Shown in pieces: positions 43,329-51,920 of a stretch of DNA of 64,000 bases (its first letter is position 1; every line of letters begins with the position of its first letter). The position numbers were made by a program, and so were the translations under genes. Source of the stretch: Streptomyces sp. NBC_01314 (GTDB lineage Bacteria; Actinomycetota; Actinomycetes; Streptomycetales; Streptomycetaceae); NCBI RefSeq assembly GCF_041435215.1, contig NZ_CP108394.1, positions 7,130,001-7,194,000 of the forward strand. The letters are read 5' to 3'. The notes beneath the pieces were generated by a model. It had not been told where the DNA came from and ran no database searches. It saw only the letters and a program-made list of their open reading frames with translations.

Positions 43329-44956
43329 AGGACATCCTCCGCGGTCACCGGATCCGGCAGTGGTACGGCGTCGGGCTCACCCGGCGGCCCGCCGTGCGTC
43401 CACGGTGTCTCCTCGGGGTCCGGCAGCTTCGCCCCGCCCCGCTGGTCGTGCTCGAAGAGGGTGAAACAGAGCAGGTCCCCCTTCTCGGGGACCGACCCCA
43501 CCTCCGGCTCCTTGCCCCGCCCCATCTTGTCCATGATCCGCAGGACGAGGAGCCCGCCGTCGTGACCGCCGGTTCCGTCCTCCTCGTCCCCCTCGCTCCC
43601 CTCGTACCCCACGAACTCCGCCGCCTGCGGCTTCCCGCCCAGCGAGCGGTACACCTTCGCCCGCTCCCCGAGATGCGGCCGGTCCCGCGTCCGTACGGTG
43701 ACCAGGGGCCGTGGGCTGGGCCGCTTGCTCTCGCTGTAGGCCATGACGACGTCCGTGACCTCACCGGCGAACGCCTCCCCGGCCAGCCGTCGCCCGGCCA
43801 TGACGAGGGGGTCGTCCAGGGCCTCCTGGGCGTCGAGGCGGGCCTGTTCCCGCTCGCGCGCGGCCAGTTTGTTCGCGGCGGTGACCGCGTCGTCGATCCG
43901 GGGCTGTGGGGGCTCCCCGGCGACGATCCGGTCCCGGTGCCCGGTGAAGGACCAGCGGTCGCGGGTCCACCGGTCGGCCGCGTGGGCGCCCTCCGGCAGG
44001 GCGCGCAGCAGGTCGAGGCCGTGCCAGACCGCGTCCCACGTGGGCCGGGTGCGGCTCTCGACGAGGGCGTGGATCTCCCGCTCGGCGGCGGTCAGCGCAC
44101 CCAGCCGGTCGTCGGCCTCCAGACCGTCCTCGGCGGCGGCCAGGGCGAGCCGCGCCCGGTCGTACCGCTCGATGGCCGGGGCCAGCAGCTTGTTGTCGAA
44201 CGCCGGATCGGTCGCGGGCCCGGCGGGCGGCCACAGCAACTGGCCCCCGGCGTCCCGCGCCAGCTCGGCCCGCCGCGCCGCCGCCTCGCCCGGCTCCCCC
44301 TCCGGGGGGTCGATCCAGGCGAGCAGCGACGCCAGATGCTGGTCCTCCACCCCGGACTGCCCGGTCGCCCAGTGCCGCGACAACAGGTCGGTCAGCGCGA
44401 GCAGCAGCGAGGAGCCCGGCACCCGGGCCCGCTCCCCGAAGTGCGTGAGCCACCGCCCGAGCAACGGCACGCGTGGCGGCGCCGGATGGGGCGCCTCCGG
44501 GTCCTGCTCGGCGGTGCGCCGGAACCGCATGGAGCGCCCGAGGAGCCGTACGAAGTCGATGCCCGTCCGGCTCGGCAGGATCAACTGCGGCGCGTCCGCG
44601 CACAGTTCGACCTCCACCTTGACGCGCTTGCCGGTCTCCGGGTCGGTCTCGCTGCGCTCGGCCGCCTCCACGACGTCGGCGTACGAGTCCACGTACGGCA
44701 GCACGATGTCCGCCAGCTCGGCCAGGAACGCGAAGCGCAGGTCCCGGTCCCGGGGCTGGGGCACCACCAGCAGCCGGGGCGCGTCCCGGTCGGTGCCGAC
44801 GAGCGCGCCGAGCGGGGCCCCGGCCTCACCGGCGGTGGTGAGCGGCACGAGGACCAGGGGGCGGTCCGAGAGATGCCGGTGCAGGACGGTCGCGGCGGGC
44901 TGGGCGCGGCCTGTGCTGACGGCTTCGAGGCGGGCCAGGGTGGAGATCAGCGACAC
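43325..44956 (-). CDS. Operon linker protein between nuclease and helicase
   Basis: 543 aa, family not recognised. The N-terminal 300 residues are alpha/beta with LVLVPLTTAGEAGAPLG; a helical middle has EREIHALVESRTRPTWDAVW and a charged coiled stretch (about 385-410). The C-terminal 130 residues (PLVTVRTRDRPHLGERAKVY ... EKGDLLCFTL) look beta-rich, like the beta-barrel/stalk that precedes the motor in UPF1 and Dna2. It overlaps the nuclease by 10 bases and the helicase by 4, so all three are translated together, probably as a complex. GGAGGGG lies before the GTG. Confidence 0.75.
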   Translation of the reverse strand: MSLISTLARLEAVSTGRAQPAATVLHRHLSDRPLVLVPLTTAGEAGAPLGALVGTDRDAPRLLVVPQPRDRDLRFAFLAELADIVLPYVDSYADVVEAAERSETDPETGKRVKVEVELCADAPQLILPSRTGIDFVRLLGRSMRFRRTAEQDPEAPHPAPPRVPLLGRWLTHFGERARVPGSSLLLALTDLLSRHWATGQSGVEDQHLASLLAWIDPPEGEPGEAAARRAELARDAGGQLLWPPAGPATDPAFDNKLLAPAIERYDRARLALAAAEDGLEADDRLGALTAAEREIHALVESRTRPTWDAVWHGLDLLRALPEGAHAADRWTRDRWSFTGHRDRIVAGEPPQPRIDDAVTAANKLAAREREQARLDAQEALDDPLVMAGRRLAGEAFAGEVTDVVMAYSESKRPSPRPLVTVRTRDRPHLGERAKVYRSLGGKPQAAEFVGYEGSEGDEEDGTGGHDGGLLVLRIMDKMGRGKEPEVGSVPEKGDLLCFTLFEHDQRGGAKLPDPEETPWTHGGPPGEPDAVPLPDPVTAEDVL

Positions 44957-46182
44957 GGAACCCCCTCCGGGGCCGAACCGGTGAGGGCGGTGGCTACCGG
45001 GCGCTCGGCAGGGACTCCCAACGCCTCCGCCCGCAGCTCCGCCGCCCTGCGCAGCGCGGCCACGGCGGGGTCGTCCGGGTCGCCGGCCCTGCCGTGGGCC
45101 GCCGCCAGGACGTCGTCGACCGTAGTGAGGCCGCCCAGCTCGGCGCGCGTGGCCCGGCCCAGGGAGGTCACCGCGCCCTCCGTGCGGGAGCGGGCCCGGC
45201 AGTGGAAGGCCAGCTCGCAGGCGGCGAGGCACTCGGGGGCGTAGGAGGCGGACAGTGCCTCGACGGCCGTCGTCAGCTGCTCCTGGGGGAGGTCGGTGGC
45301 GAAGCAGGTGCCCTCGGGGAGGGTGTCCGCGATCTCCTCGATGCGGGTCAGCCGCGTCAACTGGCGGCGTGTGACCGCCCGTTGCTTGCGAACGTCCACC
45401 GCGGCGGCCGTCGGGAGGTTGGTGAAGTCCTTGGGGCAGACCAGCAGCACCCGGTGACGCACCTCGGGGGTGGGGGCGCCCTCGCGGGCGTCGCCGCCGA
45501 GGCGGGCTGCGACCTCCTCCAGCGCCAGCACGTACACCGCGGACTGGCGGGCCGCCGCGCCCACCTTCGCCGGGTCCGCCGAACCGTCCAGCATCGGGAA
45601 GGACTTGATCTCGACGACCGACCAGGTGCCGTCCGGGTGGACCACCACCGCGTCCGGTTCCAGGAACGCGGGGGTGCCCGCGACGTCGAGCGCGAGCATG
45701 GGGTGGTCGAGCAGCGCCCAGCCGCCGGCGTCCGTGGCGTCGCGCAACGCCAGTGCCGTACGGGCGGCGCGGCCCTCGGGGCCCACGGCGGTGAGGTCGG
45801 GGACCTTGGCGGAGGTCGGTGGCTCGGCGCCGGGGTCCAGTCTCTCGTGCACCAGCCGCAGCAGCTCCGCGCCGCCGTCCGCCTTGACCTTGGCCTCGAA
45901 GGCGTTGCCCCGCATGAAGGCGAACTGGGACTGGCCGAAGGCGGAGGGCGAGCCGAGCGCGTCCGCCAGCACCGCCTTGTTCACGCCCGCGCCGTCCAGC
46001 AGCGCGCGGCGCTCACAGCCCGGGTTGGCCGCGAGCGCGGCGAGGGCGCGCGCGTCCAGCGCCTTGGGTGGGACCTCGGGGCCGCGCAGCTCAGCGAGCC
46101 GCTGCCGCAGCGCCGTCCCCTGCTTGCGAGGGGGCGGCACCCGGCTCGGGTTCGATGATCCGCTGCCGTGGAATTCGCTCAC
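44947..46182 (-). CDS. RecB/Cas4-like PD-(D/E)XK nuclease with predicted Fe-S cluster
   Basis: 411 aa. Nuclease core: Asp177 in EPDAVVV, Glu191 and Lys193 in VVEIKSF, and QxxxY as Q213-Y217 in ARQSAVYVLAL. Four Cys are placed as in Cas4/AddB/Dna2 Fe-S nucleases: Cys56 near the N-terminus and Cys318, Cys322, Cys328 (ECLAACELAFHC, CxxxC-x5-C) at the C-terminus. Predicted ssDNA exo/endonuclease. Start uncertain: GTG at 46182 used; GTG at 46140 (MPPPRKQG) is an alternative. Neither has a good ribosome site, and both overlap the PAP2 gene end. Confidence 0.82.
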   Translation of the reverse strand: MSEFHGSGSSNPSRVPPPRKQGTALRQRLAELRGPEVPPKALDARALAALAANPGCERRALLDGAGVNKAVLADALGSPSAFGQSQFAFMRGNAFEAKVKADGGAELLRLVHERLDPGAEPPTSAKVPDLTAVGPEGRAARTALALRDATDAGGWALLDHPMLALDVAGTPAFLEPDAVVVHPDGTWSVVEIKSFPMLDGSADPAKVGAAARQSAVYVLALEEVAARLGGDAREGAPTPEVRHRVLLVCPKDFTNLPTAAAVDVRKQRAVTRRQLTRLTRIEEIADTLPEGTCFATDLPQEQLTTAVEALSASYAPECLAACELAFHCRARSRTEGAVTSLGRATRAELGGLTTVDDVLAAAHGRAGDPDDPAVAALRRAAELRAEALGVPAERPVATALTGSAPEGVPCR

Positions 46183-47122
46183 CCGGGGAAGTCTGGCATC
46201 CACCACTGACAATGGGGGAAATTGAGCCCCGAGAGGCGGCCGTGGCTGGAACGACGGGCTCCTCACCGTGCGGTCGGTCACCGCCGTCGAACCGGCCCGC
46301 GGTCATCGTCCGCAGGCCGAGCGCCGTCCGGCACCGGTCCGCGGTCCGCAGCACCAGCGGTGTCAGCAGCAGGCCCGCCCCCATCACGGCGGCGCCCGCC
46401 ACCGCGTCGAGGAAGTAGTGGTTCGCGGTGCCCATCACCACGATCGTGGTGATCAGCGGGTACGCGACGGCGGCGGTCCGCACGAGCCGCGAGCCGCCGC
46501 CGAAGCGCCAGAGGATCACACCGCACCACAGGGCCCAGCCGACGTGCAGGCTCGGCATCGCCGCGTACTGGTTCGTCATGCCGCCCAGGCCCCGGGGCGC
46601 GCTGGCCTCGCCGCCCCACCAGCCCCACGAGCTGTAGTAGGCCATGGTGTCGACGAATCCGTGGGACGGGTCGAGCAGCCGGGGCGGGCAGGTGGGGAGC
46701 AGGGTGAAGCCGACAAGGCCGATGAAGGTGGAGGTCAGCAGCCAGGTGCGGGCCGCGCGATAGCGCACGGTACGGGACCTGAAGAGCCATATCAGGAGCG
46801 CGGGCGTGACCAGGTAGTGCAGTGACGCGTACCAGAAGTCGGCGGGTATCCCGATCCAGGGCTCACGGGTGAACAGGCGGTTCAGCGGATGCTCGGCGTT
46901 GAGCCACAGGGCCTTCTCGATCCGCAGGAGCTCCAGGCCGTGGTCGACGGCGTGGGCGGTGTCGCCGCGGGCGAGCAGCCGCCCGGCCGAGTACGCCCCG
47001 TACACCAGCAGGATCAGCGGCAGTTCGGTCCACCAGCGGAGCCGCGCGTTCGGCGCCCCCTCGGTAACCGGTGCGCCGGTCCTTCTGGTAACCGGTGCTT
47101 CGGTCGCCTCGGTCTGCGACAT
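46091..47122 (-). CDS. PAP2-family membrane phosphatase (AUR1-like)
   Basis: 343 aa, about six membrane helices. PAP2 motifs: MPSLHVGWALW (motif 2, as PSxH) and TANHYFLDAVAG (motif 3, HxxxD). Likely dephosphorylates a lipid phosphate or transfers a head group. ATG at 47122 chosen because GGAGG lies 8 bases upstream; an ATG at 47140 is less well placed. The polar C-terminal 60 residues overlap the following nuclease gene by 92 bases. Confidence 0.85.
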   Translation of the reverse strand: MSQTEATEAPVTRRTGAPVTEGAPNARLRWWTELPLILLVYGAYSAGRLLARGDTAHAVDHGLELLRIEKALWLNAEHPLNRLFTREPWIGIPADFWYASLHYLVTPALLIWLFRSRTVRYRAARTWLLTSTFIGLVGFTLLPTCPPRLLDPSHGFVDTMAYYSSWGWWGGEASAPRGLGGMTNQYAAMPSLHVGWALWCGVILWRFGGGSRLVRTAAVAYPLITTIVVMGTANHYFLDAVAGAAVMGAGLLLTPLVLRTADRCRTALGLRTMTAGRFDGGDRPHGEEPVVPATAASRGSISPIVSGGCQTSPGERIPRQRIIEPEPGAAPSQAGDGAAAAAR

Positions 47123-47326
47123 CCGAACGTCCTCCCCCATCTGCGTGCCTCGGTGTCCGCCCGTGTGCGGTGTTCATCTGTGCGTGGTTCAGCTGTGGCC
47201 CTAGTGCAGGACGAAGTCCAAGACGCAGAGATCGCCTTACGGGTTGCCCCCCGACAGCGTGCGCGATGATGGAATCATCCGCCTCCGAATTCTCCCTTCT
47301 CGCAGAAGGCCTTGGAAAGGTCGCCC

Positions 47327-47920
47327 ATGGCACCGCGCATCCTGCTGGCCCGGCATGGACAGACGGAATGGTCCCTGCTCGGGAAGCACACCGGCAGGAC
47401 GGACATCCCGCTCCTCGAAGAGGGCCGGCGCGGTGCCAAGCTCCTCGGGGAGCGCCTTCACCGGGCGCCCCTGGACGGGTTGCCCGGTGTCGACGTCCGG
47501 ACGAGTCCCCTGTCCCGCGCGCGTGAGACCTGCGATCTGGCCGGCTTCGGCGAGCGGGCCACCGAGTGGGACACGCTGATGGAGGTGGACTACGGGGCGT
47601 ACGAGGGGCTGACGCCCGCCGAGATCCAGGCCTTCCGGCCCGGCTGGCTCATGTGGCGCGACGGCGTCCCCGAGGGGGAGACCCTTCAGCAGATCTCCGC
47701 GCGCGCGGACGAGGTGGTCGCGTGGGCGCGCGGCGAGGACCGCGATGTGCTGGTCTTCGCCCACGGGCACGTCCTGCGGTCCATAGCCGCGCGCTGGCTG
47801 GGGCTGGACGTCGGCTTCGCGGCCCGCGTCCGCCTCAACCCGACCTCTCTGTCGGTGCTGGGCTGGGCCTACGGCGACCCGGCGATCGAGTCCTGGAACG
47901 ACACGGGGCATCTGTCATGA
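47327..47920 (+). CDS. Histidine phosphatase (phosphoglycerate-mutase superfamily)
   Basis: 197 aa. Catalytic RHG in [11 protein letters not shown], second Arg in [11 protein letters not shown], Glu in DYGAYEGLT, second His in [10 protein letters not shown]. Broad-specificity acid phosphatase type. GGAAAGG 6 bases before the ATG. Single gene. Confidence 0.9.
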   Translation: MAPRILLARHGQTEWSLLGKHTGRTDIPLLEEGRRGAKLLGERLHRAPLDGLPGVDVRTSPLSRARETCDLAGFGERATEWDTLMEVDYGAYEGLTPAEIQAFRPGWLMWRDGVPEGETLQQISARADEVVAWARGEDRDVLVFAHGHVLRSIAARWLGLDVGFAARVRLNPTSLSVLGWAYGDPAIESWNDTGHLS

Positions 47921-48051
47921 CCGCGGGCAGTCGTGCCGTCGGGGGCGGCACCGGTGGGTGCGGCGGCACCCCGTGAGCGCCGGGCCACGCGATGTGCCCC
48001 CGCCCGGCCGCGCGGCTGGGGGCACCCTCGAAACCGCCGCCTAAGCCACTC

Positions 48052-49563
48052 CTAAGCCGTCCGCGCGACCCCCGCGTGCCGTTCCAGGAACGCCGACACC
48101 CCCGAGGCCCGGCGGTGCGGCAGCAGTACCCGGGCCGTTGCCGCCAGCATCTGCTGGACACGGGAGGACTGGACCTCGTCGAGGAGGTCCAGGACCCGCG
48201 TTCCGGCCGCCGCGGCCTCGTCGGGGCGCCCCCCGCGCGCGAGGTCGTCGGCGAGCTCGGCGGTGTACAGCGCGATGTTCCGCGTGAAGTGCGGGTTCTG
48301 CGTCCCGGCCGCCCGGCGCGCGTGCCGGGCCGCCCGTGGCCAGTCGCCCAGCGTGGACCAGCACTGTGCCTCAAGGCCCTCCAGCTCGGCCTCCCCGTAG
48401 AAGCTCATCCACTCCGGGTCGGTCTCGCCGGCCCCCCGCCCGAACAGGGCGTGCGCCCGGGCCAGCGCCTGCTCGCACCCGGTGCGGTCGGCGAGCCCCG
48501 CCCAGCCGCCCGCCTCCCGCAGCGCGAGCAGGGACATCAGTCGCGGCGAGCCCAGCGGCCGGGCGACCCGCTGCGCGGCCTGCGCCGCCCGTACCGCCTC
48601 GCGCGGCCGGCCCGCGTCCCGCGCGAGGAACGCGGTGTTGCAGAAGGCGTGCGCCTCCAGCCCCGGGTCCCCCGACATCCGGGCCGTGGCGAGGGCCTCC
48701 GCGTAGTGCGAGCGGGCGTCGTCGAACCGCCCCGAGTCATGGGCCAACCAGCCCACCGAGATGGCCAGTTCTCCCGCCCCCGAGTACAGCCGGTCGGCGG
48801 TGGCCTGCCGGGTGGTGCCCGCGTCGAGCAGCGCGTACGCCGCCCGCAGCGGCGCCGAGGCCCTGCGGTACAGCCCGTCCGCCCCGTGCCGGTCGTCGAG
48901 CAGCCGGATCTTGCGTACGGCCGCTTCGAGGGCCCCCGCCTCCCCCGTGCCCGCCCGGTGGACGGGACGGCCGGTGGCCGACGCGGTGCCCCCCAGGGCG
49001 AAGGGGCCGAGCGAGGCGGCCGCCACCGCGGCGCTGCCTCCGGTCATGAATGCGCGACGTTGCACGTCGCTCTCCTCGTGGTTCTGGTACGTGTGCTGCG
49101 AGCCCCGCCGGCCGCGCACGTAGCCCGTGTCGCCCCGCGGGTCCTGCATGTCGTACATCTCTTGCGTGTCATACGGCTCGTACGCCCCTTCCGTCTCACC
49201 CCTCACTCCGTGTGAGAGGTGAGAGCGGCTCTTGTTGCGAGGGGAGGGCGCCTCTTCGGCGGGGCGCGCCCCCCGACCGCGTACCTCCGCGCGGGGCGCG
49301 AACCCCAGGTCGGTCAGTGTGCGGCCGGGAAACATGTGCAGGAACACCCGCTCGTACGCGTAGTTGGGGCAGCGGATCTCGCCCGCCTCGACCCGCCCGA
49401 CGTACCGCGCGTCACAGCTCACCCGCTCGCCGATCTCACGCGCGGCCCGCCGTACCGCCGCGGCGAACTCGCCCGGCGAACGCTGCCCGCGCAGCCGCCT
49501 GAAGGCGAGGTTCGGCCGCTGTGGCCGGGGAAACTGGGACGAGGTCACCGATGACGACGTCAT
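48052..49563 (-). CDS. XRE/TPR-type regulator with internal Tat-like motif
   Basis: 503 aa. N-terminal helix-turn-helix-like region (about 20-95: RLRGQRSPGEFAAAVRRAAR, CDARYVGRVEAGEIRCPNY), a charged disordered linker (95-165), then DVQRRAFMTGGSAAVAAASL, which reads like a twin-arginine signal but sits in the middle. A helical TPR-like repeat domain (about 215-500) follows. A common Streptomyces regulator architecture, often mis-annotated as Tat-exported; targets unknown. ATG with GAGAGAGGG upstream. Confidence 0.8.
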   Translation of the reverse strand: MTSSSVTSSQFPRPQRPNLAFRRLRGQRSPGEFAAAVRRAAREIGERVSCDARYVGRVEAGEIRCPNYAYERVFLHMFPGRTLTDLGFAPRAEVRGRGARPAEEAPSPRNKSRSHLSHGVRGETEGAYEPYDTQEMYDMQDPRGDTGYVRGRRGSQHTYQNHEESDVQRRAFMTGGSAAVAAASLGPFALGGTASATGRPVHRAGTGEAGALEAAVRKIRLLDDRHGADGLYRRASAPLRAAYALLDAGTTRQATADRLYSGAGELAISVGWLAHDSGRFDDARSHYAEALATARMSGDPGLEAHAFCNTAFLARDAGRPREAVRAAQAAQRVARPLGSPRLMSLLALREAGGWAGLADRTGCEQALARAHALFGRGAGETDPEWMSFYGEAELEGLEAQCWSTLGDWPRAARHARRAAGTQNPHFTRNIALYTAELADDLARGGRPDEAAAAGTRVLDLLDEVQSSRVQQMLAATARVLLPHRRASGVSAFLERHAGVARTA

Positions 49564-49821
49564 GGCCGGGCCCTCTCTCGCGAACCGTCGAACCATGCCG
49601 GATTCATTAGGACTTGTGTGCGTGCTGCACGGTTGGTTCCGCTGTGTCCGGCGGGGCAAGAACGTACCCGCCCCGTCGGTGCCCCCACGCGAGGTTTGGC
49701 TACAAACCGGATATCTCATCCCGGATCTGCCATGAACTGCCATCCTTTGCGGCGCAGTTTCGCCGTAGCCGTTGACGGAGTGGCGCGTTGGGCAGGTGGC
49801 TGGCAGGCCTGGGAGGCCCGG

Positions 49822-50196
49822 ATGAAGAATCTCGAACCCCGTTCCGAGTGCGACATGGTGACCGTGCCCGCCCGGCAAGGGCTGGAGGCGGTCGACATTC
49901 TCCGTCGGGGTGCCCTCGACGTGGTGGGGCCCGTCATGACGGTCGGGCCCGTCCTGCACGACGACACCTGCGACACCCTCGGGTTTCTGGTGCCGCCCGG
50001 TACGGCTGACGCGTGGGACGTGCCGGGGAGCACGTGTACGCAGAGCGACGGTCGGGGGGCGGTGCTCGTTCCCGCGGACGGGGCGGACTGGTTGCTTCCG
50101 CTTGGCGAGGCGGACCTCGCGACCGATCCGACGGTGTTGCGGGCGGCGTTGGACGAGGCGGCGCGGTTGATCGAGGCGGCGGACAACTGCCGGTGA
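49822..50196 (+). CDS. Small conserved hypothetical protein
   Basis: 124 aa, no signal or membrane segment. LEAVDILRRGALDVVGPVM and HDDTCDTLGFLVPPGTADAW recall short Prim-Pol-associated Streptomyces proteins; no catalytic motif is seen. Start set at the ATG with GGGAGG 5 bases upstream; the frame is open further up but lacks a start with a ribosome site. Function unknown. Confidence 0.65.
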   Translation: MKNLEPRSECDMVTVPARQGLEAVDILRRGALDVVGPVMTVGPVLHDDTCDTLGFLVPPGTADAWDVPGSTCTQSDGRGAVLVPADGADWLLPLGEADLATDPTVLRAALDEAARLIEAADNCR

Positions 50197-50299
50197 GTCG
50201 CGCCCGGTCGACGTAGGAGTTCCGGTCCCGGTTCGTCGGCGGCTGCGGTTCGTCGTGGGCTCGTCGCGCCCACCGCCCTCCAGGCCCGATAATGGACTG

Positions 50300-51172
50300 G
50301 TGGGCAGGTCCAAGAAGGGGCAGGGGCGGCGTGGGCAAGGGGCCGACGCCGTTGTCGAGGAGGTCGACGGGGGGCTTGCCGAGCTGCAACCCGATCGGGA
50401 CCGGCCTCGGGCGTGGACGTTGCTGGTCGACGGGGCACCGCAGTCGCACGTCGATCTCGACGATCCGGCGTATCTGTCGTTCGAGTACCAGCGCCGGCTC
50501 GGACATGTCATCGATCTCGTCGCCCCGGCCGGGCGGCCCGTGCACGCCGTACACCTCGGCGGGGGCGCCTTCACCCTCGCCCGGTATGCCGCCGCCACGC
50601 GCCCCCGCTCCACCCAGCAGGTCGTCGAACGTGACGCGGCACTCGTCCAACTGGTCCGGCGGGAACTGCCGTTGGATCCGAACGCGCGCATACGGGTGCG
50701 GTCGACGGACGCGCGCGAAGGGCTCGCGAAGGTGCCGGACGGGTGGGCGGACCTGGTCATCGCGGATGTGTTCAGCGCGGCGCGCACCCCGGCGCACCTG
50801 ACGTCGACGGAATTCCTCACGGACGTACGGCGGGTGGTGAAGCCCGGCGGGTACTACGCCGCCAACCTCGCCGACGGCCCGCCGCTGGCCCATCTTCGCG
50901 GCCAGATCGCCACCGCCGCCGCCGTCTTCCCGGAGCTGGCACTGATCGCCGACCCCACGGTGTTGCGGGGCAGACGATTCGGCAACGCGGTCCTGGTCGC
51001 CTCCGACCAGCCGCTCCCCGTCGCCGAACTGACCCGCCGTGCCGCCTCCGACCCGCACCCCGGCCGCGTCGAACACGGCAGGGCGCTCACCGACTTCACG
51101 GGCGGCGCGGTGCCGGTGACGGACGCGGGGGCGGTGGCCTCGCCCGTGCCGCCGTCGTCGGTGTTCCGCTGA
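50300..51172 (+). CDS. Spermidine-synthase-fold methyltransferase-like protein
   Basis: 290 aa Rossmann-fold. VHAVHLGGGAFTLARYAAA is the nucleotide/SAM loop, VVERDAAL follows as the acidic strand, and DLVIADVFSAARTPAHLTS corresponds to the spermidine-synthase region, but the catalytic Asp pattern for polyamine transfer is not obvious. Probably a SAM-dependent enzyme of unknown substrate. GTG lies 7 bases after GATAAT (50288-50293), so it is likely leaderless. Confidence 0.8.
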   Translation: MGRSKKGQGRRGQGADAVVEEVDGGLAELQPDRDRPRAWTLLVDGAPQSHVDLDDPAYLSFEYQRRLGHVIDLVAPAGRPVHAVHLGGGAFTLARYAAATRPRSTQQVVERDAALVQLVRRELPLDPNARIRVRSTDAREGLAKVPDGWADLVIADVFSAARTPAHLTSTEFLTDVRRVVKPGGYYAANLADGPPLAHLRGQIATAAAVFPELALIADPTVLRGRRFGNAVLVASDQPLPVAELTRRAASDPHPGRVEHGRALTDFTGGAVPVTDAGAVASPVPPSSVFR

Positions 51173-51197
51173 GGGCGCGGGGTTCTCAGACGTAACG

Positions 51198-51280
51198 GTC
51201 CGCGGAAGCGCCGGTCGGCAGAACGTGCCGGTTGGCAGAACGTGCCGGTTGGCAGAACGTGCCGGTCCGCGGAACGCACC
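51198..51280. repeat. Five tandem 17-bp repeats between convergent genes
   Basis: Units follow GGTTGGCAGAACGTGCC: 51213, 51230 and 51247 are near identical; 51198 and 51264 (GGTCCGCGGAA-) are diverged ends. Each unit has the small inverted repeat GGCA-GAACG-TGCC. They lie between the ends of the 50300 and 51286 genes. Confidence 0.85.
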
Positions 51281-51285
51281 GGGCC

Positions 51286-51831
51286 TCAGAAGTTCTGGAC
51301 GTCCACCCGGGGCGCGCTGTCGTGCCAGGTGCAGAAGACCGACACCCGGTCCGCACCGGCGGCGAAGTCGACCCGGATCCAGGTCTCCGTCTTCCACACC
51401 TGCATCGACCAGCCCGAGCCGGGCGTCGCCGACACGAGGGTCGCGTACTCCTCGCCGAGTGAGAAGACCACCCGGCCGCCCTCGGTGTCGTACCCCTTGA
51501 TCTCGCCCGCGTCGGCCGGGACACCGGTGCTCGGACCGGGGCTGGGCCGCACGGACTTCGACGGCTTCGAGGGGGTGAGGGACGGCTCGCCCGCGTCTCT
51601 CTTCGCCGGTGCCTTCGTGCTCTTCGCCGGCTCGGGAAGGGCCGTCGCGGTGACCGGCGAGGGGGCTCCCCCGGCCTGAGCGTCGGCGGCCGTGATGGGC
51701 AGGGCGCGGGGCGGGTCGTAGGCCGTGCCGGCCATCACCGTGTGGACGCCCCACCACGTCAACGTGACCGCCGCGCCCGTGGCGAGCAGCCAGGCCAGTA
51801 CGTGGAGAAGTCCTCTGCGCATCGCGGCCAT
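51286..51831 (-). CDS. Membrane-anchored hypothetical protein
   Basis: 181 aa: N-terminal membrane helix (about 8-33), Pro/Ser/Lys-rich linker (45-110) and a small beta domain (about 112-181) ending in SVFCTWHDSAPRVDVQNF. Type II orientation predicted, with the domain outside. Family not recognised. Divergent from the two-component system at 51921, so it may be a target or accessory sensor protein (inference). Confidence 0.75.
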   Translation of the reverse strand: MAAMRRGLLHVLAWLLATGAAVTLTWWGVHTVMAGTAYDPPRALPITAADAQAGGAPSPVTATALPEPAKSTKAPAKRDAGEPSLTPSKPSKSVRPSPGPSTGVPADAGEIKGYDTEGGRVVFSLGEEYATLVSATPGSGWSMQVWKTETWIRVDFAAGADRVSVFCTWHDSAPRVDVQNF

Positions 51832-51920
51832 ACTGCCTCACGAGCCCCATCGGTGTCGTGGCCGCGTGAGTTGTCCACAGGCCCCGACCGGCCCGCCGCG
51901 TTTGGCGTACGGTGCGGCGC

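Noticed and set aside
41733..45244. Very long open frames on the plus strand (about 610 aa each) across the nuclease-helicase operon
   Set aside because: They are antisense mirrors produced by high GC at codon position three, lack ribosome sites and families, and oppose well-supported genes.
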